NCBI GenBank assembly: GCA_030295235.1
Contig: AP026136.1
Coordinates: 1 to 64,000 of the forward strand
DNA length: 64,000 nt
Source: Fistulifera solaris
Taxonomy: Eukaryota > Bacillariophyta > Bacillariophyceae > Naviculales > Stauroneidaceae
Direction of reading: 5' to 3'
Positions 8,971-20,075 of the stretch are shown piece by piece (position 1 is the stretch's first letter; every line of letters starts with the position of its first letter). Below the pieces are notes generated by a model. The model made no database searches. It saw nothing but the letters and a program-made list of their open reading frames with translations, and was not told the origin of the DNA. The translations under genes and the position numbers were made by a program.

Positions 8971-11900
8971 ATGCATTTGAAACGACGATTCAAACTTCTA
9001 TCGATTCTTCTGGCGATCGCTTCTGTAAGCGGTTTTACTTTGTCGAACCGACGACAATGGAGAGCTCCCATCCTTTTCTCCGCTTCTTCAAACTATGATA
9101 ATGCTGCTTCAAGCGAACGTCCTCCGCAGGTAGCTTTATTACTGCATCAAAGAGTCGACCCGATAGCAGCTCTCGGTTTGCTCTCGTCGAAAGGATATCA
9201 AGTTACTGCGTTTTACATTCAGCAATATGAGAACATGCTGGATCAAAATGAGCTAGTCGATTTAGAACGACGTTGTGCGCGCTACGGGGCTCCAATGCAA
9301 GTAATGGAGGCACCTCCTGTCGCAGGACCGCCCTCGGAATTCGTTTTGAGTGATGCACGAGACAAAATCAAGCTTTTCCAGCAAAACGGATTTGACTTTG
9401 ATTATGTAGCGACATGGTATCAAGTTTCGGTGCAACTAGGAGAAAGAGGTGATGGAATTCAGTTAATGCAGCCGTCGGATGCAACTAATGGCGACTCTTT
9501 TTTACTGTGTATGCTAAACCGAGATCAATTGGATACTTTGGTGCCCAAGCAGAATGCCGCGTCGGTCTCAAAGCAAGAAAAGAATATATTCGGACAAATT
9601 GTGGACTTCTTTGTACCAAAGGAAAAGAACGATTATTCAAGTTATGAAAGAACGAGTGCAGAAAGTCAAGCCTCTCGGCAGCAAGCGTCAAATAAGAATG
9701 AGTACGAGGAACAAAAAGATCGTCAATCAAAAGATGCGATCACCGAGTCAAATCCGAACAATACTCCTCAGTCACCTGCCGTAAGACCCTTGCAAACATT
9801 GCCCCTTCAGCAGCAAACAGCAAGTACGGTGGCAGCTCCTCGCAGACCACCACCAAAAACTTTTTCAAAAGATGCTTCGTCTTCTCCACGGACACAGTCT
9901 CTCGATCCCCTTGTTGGAACTTCACGAGCCGACCCTAGTACCCGGTCGTCTTGGCGTGCGAGTCAAGGGCCACCATCGGCGCTTGGCCCAGATTTTACAG
10001 GCTCAAACACATATCCCGGTGCAGATGCTGCTAGACGAGCACGTCCTTTAGATCCATGGCGCAGTGAACGCACGAGCAATCAGATGTTGCAAAGCGATAA
10101 CATGCAAAGCAGACCTTCGAGCAATTGGGGAGCACGTAATGGACAATCCGCAACCGACGGGACCATTGCACTACAAAATATTTATGGCAATAGCGGGAAT
10201 AGTGCTGTGTCTTCGTGGACGACGCGAAGTGAAGATCGCGGACAGGGTTTTTACGCGGACAAGCGTGTGGACGATGGTGGAGCTTCAATAACAGAAACGA
10301 CGAAGCCTCGCGACAATATACCACCTTCCCGGCAATACTCTACACCAAAGAAACGACCCGAACCGTTGATGCCCATAGATGCTCCACGAAGCGAAGCAAT
10401 GTCAGCATGGACTGGATCAACAGTATCAAGTAGAAGCGCTTCTAACTACCCAGAGCGCCTTCTGTCTGGTTCTTCGTCATGGGTCACAGGTGCCAGGTCT
10501 AATAAGGACATTCGACCGGATCCTTTACAGCCCACAGACCCTCGCCCTAATGAGGCAGTATCAACATGGACTGGATCAACGTATTCGTCGTCAAGCAGAA
10601 ACACCAATCAACAAAATCCTCTTCAACCGATCGATCCCCCACCAAGCGATGCAACATCTGTTTGGACTGGATCCATTCCTGGAAGAAGCAACGAAAGGAA
10701 TTCAAATGATGACTTCTCAAGAATGCCAGTCAGTACAGAACTTCGAACGCGGGGAAAGTCTGACTATGTGTCCGATGTTCGTAACCCATCCCAGAGGTCA
10801 ATCAAAGCCGATGCTCCGACTGAACAAAAAAAGGTAGACGACTTCTACCAAAACCGTAGACCTCCCGAACCAGATAGTCAACAAGCGGAAACTTTGAAAC
10901 AAGACGATAGATGGGGACGGCCCGAATCGAATAATTTTTATGATTCCAACAATGTGGACGGACAACCCAATTGGAATGCCCCGCAACCACAAGAACAGCT
11001 GTACCAAGATCGCATCAACGGATCAGGACAAGACGGTACTACTAAAACATGGGAACCGCTGGAAGCCGAAGCATTATATGAGGCAGTGCAAGACGCATTT
11101 GCGTATTTCTCTCAACTTGCACCGGAACAAGTTCGTAGCGATTTGAAACAACGAGGTGAATGGTACGAACTAGAACAGTTTCCTCTGGAAATTCTTGTGA
11201 CACCACAGGCTTCCGTAGAAGATTGTTCTTCGCGTGTTTCTATTCAAACAGGGTTTTTCCAAGAAAATGGCGACTGGATTATGTACGGGTTCCAAGGCGA
11301 GACGGAATCCTTAGTCCTTCGCGGTTTAATTCAAATTTTATCCGATATTACACAGGAAGTTTCTATTGATGCAGTGCTGGCTTTACCACCCAACGAAATC
11401 GTGAAAGTCTTGGGTTTAGAACCAGCATTACGGCAAAAAGAAAAGAGAGACATGATTGCAATCTGGAACTCCCTGCAACAGCAAATTCAAGAAACAATCT
11501 TTGGGTATTCAAGAAATAAAAACGATTTGGAATACCAGCCGTCGATTATGGGAACCTCAATCCCGGGGACCGGAAACGATAAGTCTGAAGCTCGGAAAGG
11601 ATGGGGTCCAGAGTCGAGCACGAGCAATAATAAGAAGCAACCGAATACATCGGGATCGCCTCCTCCTTTTGCTATCTGGGATCCGACCAGTTCAACAGCA
11701 CAGTCATCACCTCCACCAAGTTCCCCTTCGTCTTCGCCTTCGGATAGGCTTTCCCGTCTTGACCGATTGTCGTCAACTTCCACTCCTAAATTTGCAGACG
11801 GTGCTCAAGTTGATGCTTCGGCAAACAAAGCTCCATGGGACAACTGGACACCGCCGCCTACGCAGGACAAGCAGTCAACGCCACCAAATGCTCCATCTAC

Positions 11901-13224
11901 AATGGGGACATCGATTCCAGGGGCAGCAAGCGGGAAGACGGGGACTAAGAAAGGTTGGGGTCCAGGTTCCAGCACTAACAGCGATAAAAAGCAACCGAAT
12001 ACATCGGGCTCGACCCCGCCGTTTGCTATTTGGAATCCGACGAGTGCATCCGTTGAATCGTCTCCGTCGCCTAGTCCACCATCTTCTTCGCCCTCGGATA
12101 GACTTTCGCGTCTCGACAGATTGTCGTCACCGTCTACCCCTAAAGTCGCTGACGGTGCTCAAGTCGATCCATCAGCAAACAAAGCTCCATGGGATAACTG
12201 GACACCGCCTTCTAAGCCAAATGGTCAATCGACTTCCGGATCGTCCACCTCATCAAGAAGTTCAAAGTCTGGATCTAGAAATTCTGTTTCTCAAATGCCG
12301 AAAAGTCAAAATGATTCGCACCGCGAGCGTAGCGCAACCTCTGACCAACAAACCGGTTGGAAAGGTCCAACTGATTTCGACCCGAATAGTCTCTCTGTGG
12401 CTACTTCGATTCCAGGAACTTCCCAAGCAAAGCCAGAGGTAAAATCCGGTTGGAAGCCGAGTCGAGGACGATTTGAATCTGATGACAACAAAAGCGGTTC
12501 CAATAAAAATGAGAACCAGCCTCCTTGGAACACATGGACACCGCCTCCGCAAGCGCCAGAAAAGACACAGCGCGACCAAAATCAACGAGCGCAACAGCAA
12601 AGCGGTTGGAGAGGCGACACAGACTTTGATCCATCGCAGCCATCCGTAGGAGCGTCAATTCCGGGAGCCGGTCAAGCGAAGCCGGAAGTTAAGTCCGGTT
12701 GGCAGCCAAGTCGCGAGAGATCATCATCCAGTAACAATAGCAACAATAATGATTTTGACAACAATCAGACACAGCCTCCATGGAATACATGGACACCACC
12801 AGCGCAAGTGCAACAAGATGCAAAGGGCGGCCAATATCAGAGGGCGCAACAGCAGAGTGATTGGACAGGCGACACCGTCTTTGACCCATCGCAACCATCC
12901 GTTGCTGCATCGATTCCGGGGGCTGGCCAAGCAAAGCCAGAGGTAAAATCCGGTTGGAAGCCGAGTCGAGGACTATCTGGATCTGATGACAACAGAAGCG
13001 GTTTCAGTAACAATGAAAACCAGCCTCCCTGGAATACATGGTCTCCTCCATCGACAAAGAATAGTACGGGCGACGCTGATAGATTCGAAAACGACCCGGA
13101 AATGTATGGTATAGAAATTCCTGATTTCGACCCTACTTTACCTTCGACCGGTAGTTCTATCCCAGGAGCAGGAGGAAGCAAACCTACTGTGAAGAAGGGT
13201 TGGTCTCCCGGCGGACGTAAATAA
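8971..13224 (+). CDS. Plastid-targeted giant repeat protein: MnmA-like domain + SufE-like domain + GWxP repeats
   Basis: An unbroken 1417-residue frame. Residues 1-35 are a signal peptide ending in SVSGFTLS, which fits a heterokont plastid presequence. Residues ~52-185 resemble MnmA, the tRNA 2-thiouridylase (RVDPIAALGLLSSKGYQV; DKIKLF...FDFDYVAT; DSFLLCMLNRDQL). The PP-loop SGGxDS has become HQRVDP and the catalytic Cys before IKLF is lost, so this is a probable pseudoenzyme. Residues ~200-690 are disordered, with repeats of (D/N)PLQPxDP...WTGS. Residues ~693-845 are SufE-like, with the sulfur-acceptor-type Cys752 in VEDCSSRVSIQ. The remainder holds disordered units of ~70-105 residues containing SIPGAG..KP.VK.GW.P (six copies, the last at the C-terminus), PPFAIW.PTS, SDRLSRLDRLSS and APWDNWTPP. 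Neither PP-loop nor desulfurase activity is visible. A scaffold or linker role is inferred. Confidence 0.85.
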   Translation: MHLKRRFKLLSILLAIASVSGFTLSNRRQWRAPILFSASSNYDNAASSERPPQVALLLHQRVDPIAALGLLSSKGYQVTAFYIQQYENMLDQNELVDLERRCARYGAPMQVMEAPPVAGPPSEFVLSDARDKIKLFQQNGFDFDYVATWYQVSVQLGERGDGIQLMQPSDATNGDSFLLCMLNRDQLDTLVPKQNAASVSKQEKNIFGQIVDFFVPKEKNDYSSYERTSAESQASRQQASNKNEYEEQKDRQSKDAITESNPNNTPQSPAVRPLQTLPLQQQTASTVAAPRRPPPKTFSKDASSSPRTQSLDPLVGTSRADPSTRSSWRASQGPPSALGPDFTGSNTYPGADAARRARPLDPWRSERTSNQMLQSDNMQSRPSSNWGARNGQSATDGTIALQNIYGNSGNSAVSSWTTRSEDRGQGFYADKRVDDGGASITETTKPRDNIPPSRQYSTPKKRPEPLMPIDAPRSEAMSAWTGSTVSSRSASNYPERLLSGSSSWVTGARSNKDIRPDPLQPTDPRPNEAVSTWTGSTYSSSSRNTNQQNPLQPIDPPPSDATSVWTGSIPGRSNERNSNDDFSRMPVSTELRTRGKSDYVSDVRNPSQRSIKADAPTEQKKVDDFYQNRRPPEPDSQQAETLKQDDRWGRPESNNFYDSNNVDGQPNWNAPQPQEQLYQDRINGSGQDGTTKTWEPLEAEALYEAVQDAFAYFSQLAPEQVRSDLKQRGEWYELEQFPLEILVTPQASVEDCSSRVSIQTGFFQENGDWIMYGFQGETESLVLRGLIQILSDITQEVSIDAVLALPPNEIVKVLGLEPALRQKEKRDMIAIWNSLQQQIQETIFGYSRNKNDLEYQPSIMGTSIPGTGNDKSEARKGWGPESSTSNNKKQPNTSGSPPPFAIWDPTSSTAQSSPPPSSPSSSPSDRLSRLDRLSSTSTPKFADGAQVDASANKAPWDNWTPPPTQDKQSTPPNAPSTMGTSIPGAASGKTGTKKGWGPGSSTNSDKKQPNTSGSTPPFAIWNPTSASVESSPSPSPPSSSPSDRLSRLDRLSSPSTPKVADGAQVDPSANKAPWDNWTPPSKPNGQSTSGSSTSSRSSKSGSRNSVSQMPKSQNDSHRERSATSDQQTGWKGPTDFDPNSLSVATSIPGTSQAKPEVKSGWKPSRGRFESDDNKSGSNKNENQPPWNTWTPPPQAPEKTQRDQNQRAQQQSGWRGDTDFDPSQPSVGASIPGAGQAKPEVKSGWQPSRERSSSSNNSNNNDFDNNQTQPPWNTWTPPAQVQQDAKGGQYQRAQQQSDWTGDTVFDPSQPSVAASIPGAGQAKPEVKSGWKPSRGLSGSDDNRSGFSNNENQPPWNTWSPPSTKNSTGDADRFENDPEMYGIEIPDFDPTLPSTGSSIPGAGGSKPTVKKGWSPGGRK

Positions 13225-13278
13225 GTATTTCCGAACATTGCATTCTTTTGTCTTGATCTCTTCGTCTCTAGAAGTAAG

Positions 13279-15927
13279 TTACTTGTTCTGAGTAACATGC
13301 CGCATTTTCGGACCAAAATCTGGGTTTTTTAATCGAACGCTTCCAAAGATACGCTCCGGTAATGTCGATTCGTCATTACCCTCAAAAAGAAACCCCATGT
13401 CTACCACAAGCGTTTTCGCATACCCGAGAGCTAGTCGTACGACTCCCGTTGCAACGGGGTTACTCGCACAGTCTATGATGACCTCGAAAAACCGGCTACC
13501 TTGGACGTATAACTGACGTAGCTTCTTTCCTAACACTGCAGGAGTTGAACCAACCGCTTTGCGCACTAAAAAATTACCTTGCACTATTTGCGGTATCAAT
13601 TTGAAAGTTCGGTTGCGAAACTCGTCCGATGTGCCAAAAAAGAATTCGTTGCATAGTTTGGAAGAAGGCGTCCCATCTTCCCCGTTTATCAATCCCATGT
13701 CGTCGATTGCGTAGTAAAATACGCCGTGATAATAAGGGGGTCCAGGAATGACAATGTTCACCACAAAAACAAACGGTGGCATGTCACTCTTTAGACCTTT
13801 TGCTTTCAGTTCTGCTTCCGCGGAAAGCGCCATTTGCACACGTTCGCGTGGGTGGACACAAAACCCACTGTAAAGCGGTTGATCGACAGAAACTAGATCG
13901 ACAGCAACTAAGCGACCAATGCTGGGGCCGGCATTAATTTTCTGGCCGTCGTCTTTATAATGTTTTCCACGCACGCGAAAAGAATTGGAATCGGGCTCAG
14001 CCCAACTATTCCTGGTCAGTGGCATCGGCGTGCTTGCCAGTCCTGCAAATTTCGATGCTGATGCATATTCCTGAGTTGAAAAAGTGAAATCATAGTTCTG
14101 CAAATCATCGCGAGCTTCATCTCCTTCATCGTGATCATCCGACCTCGCTTGGGCAATACCATGTTGAGAAGAGGGATGAAAACTAAGCATCGCAACTGGC
14201 TCATCTCTGGCACAAGGGACAAATCGGTCCATGTCAATTGCATCACGGATATTTACAAGCTGCGACAGCATGGCAACCCCAAACGCTTCCGCATAACTTT
14301 GCCATGATAACATGGGAAGTGGTGTGGTTGGAACCCAACCGCGGGGGTCGACTTGAATAAAGGCTGTCACAAGGCATTCATTCGGTCTTGGAACACTGCG
14401 TCTGCTGGTAAAGGTCTTCTTGTGTGGTGCGATGGTAAAACTTTGTGCATTTCCGCTCTCACAAAGAAATCCTCAAGAGGACAATCAGAATGTTCGACGG
14501 ACTCGTAACAAATAACATAGCTTCCATCTTCCTCGAGCCGCCAGTATCGATACAGGCAAAAGTCACGCGGTGCCGTCCAAGATGGAAATAAGAATAGAGG
14601 CGATAGTACCATATGGATAATGTCTGTATTGTCGTCAACAGCTTCAACAATCCGAAAAGTCAGCAAATACGCCGACTTGTTTTCAAGTAGCTGCTTGTGA
14701 TCAAAAGAAGCGACACAGCCCAAAGACATGAGGCACAAAAATGCGTCGACAGCTGACGTATTTAGAACCTCATGGGATTTTATAGGTGCGCACGCTTTCC
14801 CATCTAACGAGATCGTACTCCGAAAGCAAGAACGAAATTTCTGTTGTTCAATCCCAATGCGCTCTTCACGATATATTCGTAGAGCGGAAACGCCCGAGAA
14901 TGCAGAGGACCAACCGCCGTGTAAAAGGCGCCACGCGTATTGTTCTTGCTGTGACCATGCCTGATCTCTCCTCGACGGTTGTTTGGCTGTTTGCAACAAA
15001 GCATTTCTAGCCTTTCGACCGTCCGTTGCAAACAATTGTCCCCATGTTGACTGCTGAACACAAAGAGACTCTTGCGATGCGATAATACACTTTCTCCAGG
15101 CGTTAGCCGTCTCATACTCCGAGCTAGCGATCACAATTTCTTTTTTTCTTTTCACCAGTCACGCTTTCTCCTAGTCCAACTGCGGCGCTCCCTCCACCAG
15201 CCGCAGCAGCTCCCACAAAGACTAATCCTGCCACTAAACCGATACCAGCTGTAGCGACAGCTATAGCTGCAGTTCCGCCCGCGGCAGCTGCGATTTTTGT
15301 CCCTTGCCAGATTCGCTTCCGGCTTCTCCGGATTCTCATCTTCTTATTAGTACGATAATCACGCAATAGTTCCTCCTCTTGCGCCTGTTGCTGAGAAATA
15401 TTTCCTGTGGGGCCCTCCACATGAATACTCCGTTGTGATTTCGACCTATTGTGACCATCTTGGACGAAAAGTTCGTTGTCAAGCTTCGCTGATCTTCTAC
15501 GACGGTTTTTAGGGGATTTGGGGGAAAGGTCGAAACTTCCTTCAAAGCTAGGAGTGAGCTCTAACTCGACAGAAGAATCATCTCCACCATCATCTTCGAC
15601 TTCAAATGATGTAATGCGTAAGCAGTAAATGAGATCCTTGTGCTTGCTTACATAAAGTTCGGAGACTTCGCAGTTCGATAGATCGATTATTCCTTTTAGT
15701 TTGCCATTTGTAGTCGAATAGTACCGAAGCGAATTGTCAGAATGCAGAACAAAACGACGAGGAATGTATGGCTCGAGCCAGTTTCTACTTTTCTTGAGCA
15801 TTTCCCCTGCGAAAGGAACATTTCGGTGTCAAAATAAGGACTCGTTCTTCGCAGCAACATCGCAAGCAAAGCAGTTCGACTTACCATCCAACACAATATC
15901 GTCTTCTAAATCAAGTGGCTCCGCCAT
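13279..15927 (-). CDS. EDR2-like lipid-binding protein: PH + START + DUF1336 (frame broken twice)
   Basis: Exon 1 is 15885-15927 (MAEPLDLEDDIVLD). A 78-bp GTAAGT...GCAG interval at 15807-15884 is removed and exon 2 continues in frame as GEMLKKSRNWLEPYIPRRF, the start of a PH domain. The PH region is split by an insertion of more than 100 residues with a basic patch and a Gly/Ala-rich hydrophobic stretch (about 15180-15300). It resumes at EIVIASSEYETANAWRK. Next come a START-like lipid-binding domain and then a C-terminal DUF1336/EDR2_C domain with FFEVIIDCASNPVA, ALGYAKTLVVDMGFLFEG and LPERIFGSVRL. The two frame changes are each repaired by one base: removing one from the T7 run at 15141-15147, and adding one to the A4 run at 14437-14440. 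The second repair yields the expected TIAP...ECLVTAFIQVDPRGW. Plant EDR2 binds phosphatidylinositol phosphates. A similar membrane role is inferred. Confidence 0.88.
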
Positions 15928-16229
15928 TTTATAAACTATGATTCTGAGTGAAGTCAAAAGCAAAAAAAAAAGTTATGAGGAAAGATATACAGAATGATAA
16001 GACAGCGAAATGACGCAGTCATTCGAGCGAGCGCAAGAACGACGGAACGACAATATTATTATAAAGTCGCTTTTTCGCGTTCTCCTTTTCAACTCGTGAC
16101 TGTTGACTCCTGTAGAAAAATACTTTTTCCACGTTGAACATTAAGAATAGTTCAACGCCTTTGCATTGACTCCAGAAGAAGCTAACATTCTATCGTACGG
16201 CTAATTTACTGCATTTACATCAAATGGCG
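15928..16229. other. Short intergenic stretch
   Basis: Promoter of the EDR2-like gene on one side and the 3' end of SufE-repeat gene 2 on the other. There is an A-rich run at 15961-15970 and no gene. Confidence 0.5.
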
Positions 16230-19200
16230 TTAATTTCTTGGCGGCATCATGTCCCTCGGTCGCATGCGGTCGTCGTAAGGTCCATTATTAGGCCCCCTGC
16301 CTGGTCCAGGGGCGCGCCATGCGTTATCGTCTCTGTAACGAAATCTCTCATCCTCGGGACGCCGTGGCCCCTCACCGCGATAATCATAATACTCTGACGG
16401 AACAGGTGGTGGTATTCGACTTCCTCGTTGTTGCCATCTGTCATCGTTCATTCTTCCACCCTCGTAGGGTGAGTAAGGCGGCCCTCGCTACTGTACGGTC
16501 GAGTTGGAATTATTCTATCAACATACGGCTTTTGATCAGGTCGCCGAGGAGGACTTCTGTAACCTTCGGATCGCGACCTCGAAGCGTTTTCGTTGAAAGG
16601 TGATCGGCGTGTTTCGTACCCTGGTTCGTTCGGATCTTGCGCAGCCTGCCCTGCGCCGCCGAACGGCGGTCGACGAGTTTCGTACCGTGGTTCGTTCAAG
16701 TCTCGAGCCCCCTGAGGTGAACTGCGAAAAGGAGATTGTGGTCCATCCTCGGTCAAGGGAACTCTACTTGTTTCGTACCCCGGTTCATTCACGTTTCGGG
16801 TTTTCTGCTCTGCACCACGATAAGGGGATTTTGGTGTCGAACTTCCTCGTGGCTCGCTATTCAATCGGTCAGCTCCCCTTCCTGATGCTGCTCGAGTTGT
16901 CGACTTAGACGCCGTGTCCTTGTCTCCTTTACTTGGTGATTGCGATTCAATCGTTGCTCTTTCGTAGTTTCCTGTCACAATGTCGAGGTACGTTCTGGGT
17001 CGAGGAGGACGATTCTTCTTTTGAAAGTACGTCGAAAAATCCTTTTCACCATTGCTTTCGTCCGCCACGGGATCAATGCCAGATTTTGCTTGTCCAGATG
17101 GCGATGACCACCCAGCATCTCGATCAGCGAACGGACCAGAAGGAGCGCCACGAGTTTCCGAAGCTGACCCACCTCGCGCTCGTCTTTCGCTTCCTGTGTC
17201 TTTTAAAACCTCTGCATCAAATGGCGTGTTTGCTTGGGTATATTCCCTTGCTGAATACTCTTGTGGGCGTCCCCGATAGGGCTCCCGTTCTCTATAACCG
17301 CTTTGTGGTCTGTCTCTTTGATCCACTGATCTGTAGCCTGATCCTCTAACAGATTGACCTCGAGGCTTGCGGTTGACTTCTGTAGTAAAGTCGCCTAATT
17401 TCGTCGGGAAGGCGGAAGGCTCCCAGCTTGCACGGTCATTTTGAGGGCTCCACCGCGTGTTGTCTTGGAATGGTCCTACTGGCGACCCTCTAGATGGTGT
17501 CGAACCCGTCCATGAAGACATAGTGCCACTAGCTGGAGAGAAATTCTGTGGTTGTAGAGTGACTCGCTCAGTGCCTGCTGTTGATGGTGTTGAACCAGTC
17601 CAAGGTGTTGATAAAAAAGTGTTTTGAGGTCCGACTCCACCAGGGGAGAATGGGTTATTCACAGAAGAGACACCAGGTGTCTGTAAATTTTTAGGGGTAA
17701 AAGGCAATGGATCTATGCCATCGGAAGCTTTCCAAACACTGGACGTGCCGGGACTATTCGGATACAATGGATCGAGCCTTGCCCCACCAGCCGACGAGCC
17801 GGACGGCGTTCGCCACGGAGTACTCGGAACTGAGCGCGACGAGTCAGCAGGATTCTTTATTTTATATCGATCTGACTCAACAAAGTCCGGTCCGAGAAAT
17901 GAGCCTTTGCTTGTGTCATTTTTGGGAATACTATCATATACCTTCCTCGAATTTTGGACGAAGTTCCCCGCCGATCCGGAGCTGGACGCTTTAAACGATG
18001 ATGAGGTTACTTCTTGGGGCTGCAAATTATCCTTTTTGGCCGGAGAATCATTCCACCGCTGCTCCGGTGCTTTACCAGAAAGTGGATTCAAAGAAGTTTG
18101 CGGGGGTCGTGACGACCCGTTTTCCCAGGGCGGACGTTCCGAGCTAGTAAGCGGCTTGAAACCAATTGTCGTCGGATCAGATTTCCATGACGACTTGGGT
18201 GCAGTTTCAATCCCGAATGCCGGACCGAGTGGTGGTTCGGTATCGGAGGAACCGACTGACCTACCACTATTACCTGCAGCATTCCAACGACTGCTCTTGA
18301 CAAAAGAAGGAGTACTGGCGACAACGTCAGATTGTGCACCGTTAAAATTATTCGAAGATGATGACGACATTCGGTCAACACGTGAAAGCCTCTCTGAGGA
18401 GGAAGAAGTTCCATCGGATCGGGTGCGACTGCTAGTAAAAGTGGATTGGGCACTATCAGTATTCTGCGGGGGAGGAGTCCAGTTGTCCCACGGTGCCTTA
18501 TTTGCCGAAGCATCTACTTCTGCACCATCCGCAACCTTAGGGGTAGACGGCGACGACAATCGGTCGAGACGCGAAAGTCTATCCGAGGGCGAAGAGGATG
18601 GCGGACTAGGTGACGCAGAGGACTGCGCTGATGCACTTGTAGGATCCCAGATAGCAAACGGCGGAGCAGATCCCGCTGTACTCGATTCTTTATTTTCATT
18701 GCTGGAACTATTGCCCGAACCCGGCCCCCATCCTTTCTTCACCGCAGGCTTTGCACTACTGGCACCAGGAATGGAAGTTCCCATTGTCGATGGTGCATCA
18801 GAGGAAGAGGATTGCGTATTTTGTGGAGGAGGCGGGACCCAGTTATCCCAGGGCGCCTTATTTGCCGATGTATCCACTTCTGCACCGTCCGCAAATTTCG
18901 GCGTTGACGGCGAAGAAAGACGGTCGAGACGCGAAAGCCTATCCGAGGGCGAGGCCGACGGTGGACTAGGCGACGGAGACGACTGCGTGGATGCACTCGT
19001 AGGGTCCCAAATCGCAAACGGCGGAGCTGAACCTGATGCCTTCGCCTGTATATTGTCACTGGAAGTGCTCGATCCAGGACCCCATCCTTTCTTTGTGGCG
19101 GACTTTGAGCTTCCTGCTTCCGGAATCGAAGTACCCAAGGTAGAAGGACTATCAAACGATGTCGTCTGCGAGTTTTGCGGCGGAGGAGGTACCCAGTTAT

Positions 19201-20075
19201 CCCAGGGAGCCTTATTTGCCGATGCATCCACTTCGGCACCATCAGCAAATTTAGGGTTGGACGGTGATGATAATCGGTCAAGACGAGAAAGTCTATCAGA
19301 CGGTGAAGAAGAAGGCGGACTAGACGACGGAGATGATTGCGCTGATGCACTTGTAGGATCCCAGATAGCAAACGGCGGAGCTGATCCCGATGTACTCGAT
19401 TGGCTGCTACTTCCGCTACCTGGACTCCATCCTTTCTTCACAGCCGGTTTTGAGCTTCCTGCCCCAGGAATTGAGGTTCCCATAGTCGAAGGCTCATAGT
19501 CAGAGTCTTCATTGCTTCCATAAAGTGTCTCTTTAATTTGTTGCTGCAGGGCACTCCAAACAGCGCCCATGTCGTTGCTGTCACTCTGACTCAAAGTGGA
19601 TTGTAATCCTAACGCGTTTCCGATTTGATAAGGCGGCAACGACATCACTTCATCAATAGGGACATCTTGCGTAATATCAGATAGAATTTGAATCAAACCA
19701 CGAAGAACAGTGGCGTCAGTATCGCCCTGGAACCTAAAGATGATCCATTCTCCATTCTCCTGATAAAGCCCTGTTTGAATAGAAACGTGCGAGGAACAAC
19801 CCTTTACGGACGTTTGCGGAGTTACCAAGACTTCTGTAGGGGAACTGTGCGAGCTCATACCATTCGCCTCGTTGCTTTAAATCGCTGCGCACTTCTTCCG
19901 GTGACAGTTGAGAGAAATAGGCAAAAGCGTCCTTCACTGCATCTTGTAGTGCTTCGGCTTTCAAGGGCTGCCACGTTGCGGAAGGAATTACTGCAATATG
20001 ATTCTTGAGTATAAACGCACTCGAGAAACTGTGCGTTGCTGCTAAACACAGCACGCAAAGCGGCGACGTCCTCAT
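16230..20075 (-). CDS. Plastid-targeted SufE-like repeat protein, paralogue of 8971-13224 (frame broken twice)
   Basis: The N-terminus MRTSPLCVLCLAATHSFSSAF is a signal peptide with an SSAF plastid cleavage motif. A SufE-like domain follows at once (WQPLKAEALQDAV ... VKGCSSHVSIQTG). The Cys is encoded at 19796-19798, and the domain is clearly homologous to the one in the convergent gene 1. No MnmA-like domain is present. Three ~105-residue repeats come next, with SIPGAGSSKPAVKKGWSPG, PPFAIWDPTSAS, SDRLSRLDRLSS and APWDNWVPPP. A long Ser/Pro/Trp-rich region with WTGSTPS modules follows, and then an Arg/Pro/Tyr-rich tail. Two one-base breaks are inferred. Removing one base from the G4 run at 19839-19842 restores QFP.EVLVTP, as in gene 1. 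Adding one near 16482-16484 extends the tail to 16230 with more RGEGPRRPEDERFRY-type sequence. Function is inferred as for gene 1. Confidence 0.82.

Noticed and set aside
11456-12442. A 328-residue frame within SufE-repeat gene 1
   Set aside because: Shifted-frame shadow of the low-complexity repeats, consisting of Arg/Leu/His-rich sequence without features.
13279-15927. Three separate genes for the PH-, START- and DUF1336-like frames
   Set aside because: The domain order is that of one EDR2 protein, the frames abut, and single-base changes in homopolymers join them with conserved sequence across each joint.
17715-19499. A 594-residue plus-strand frame
   Set aside because: It is the exact antisense of the repeat region of SufE-like gene 2. 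The minus strand has a presequence, a domain and homology to gene 1, and this frame has none.
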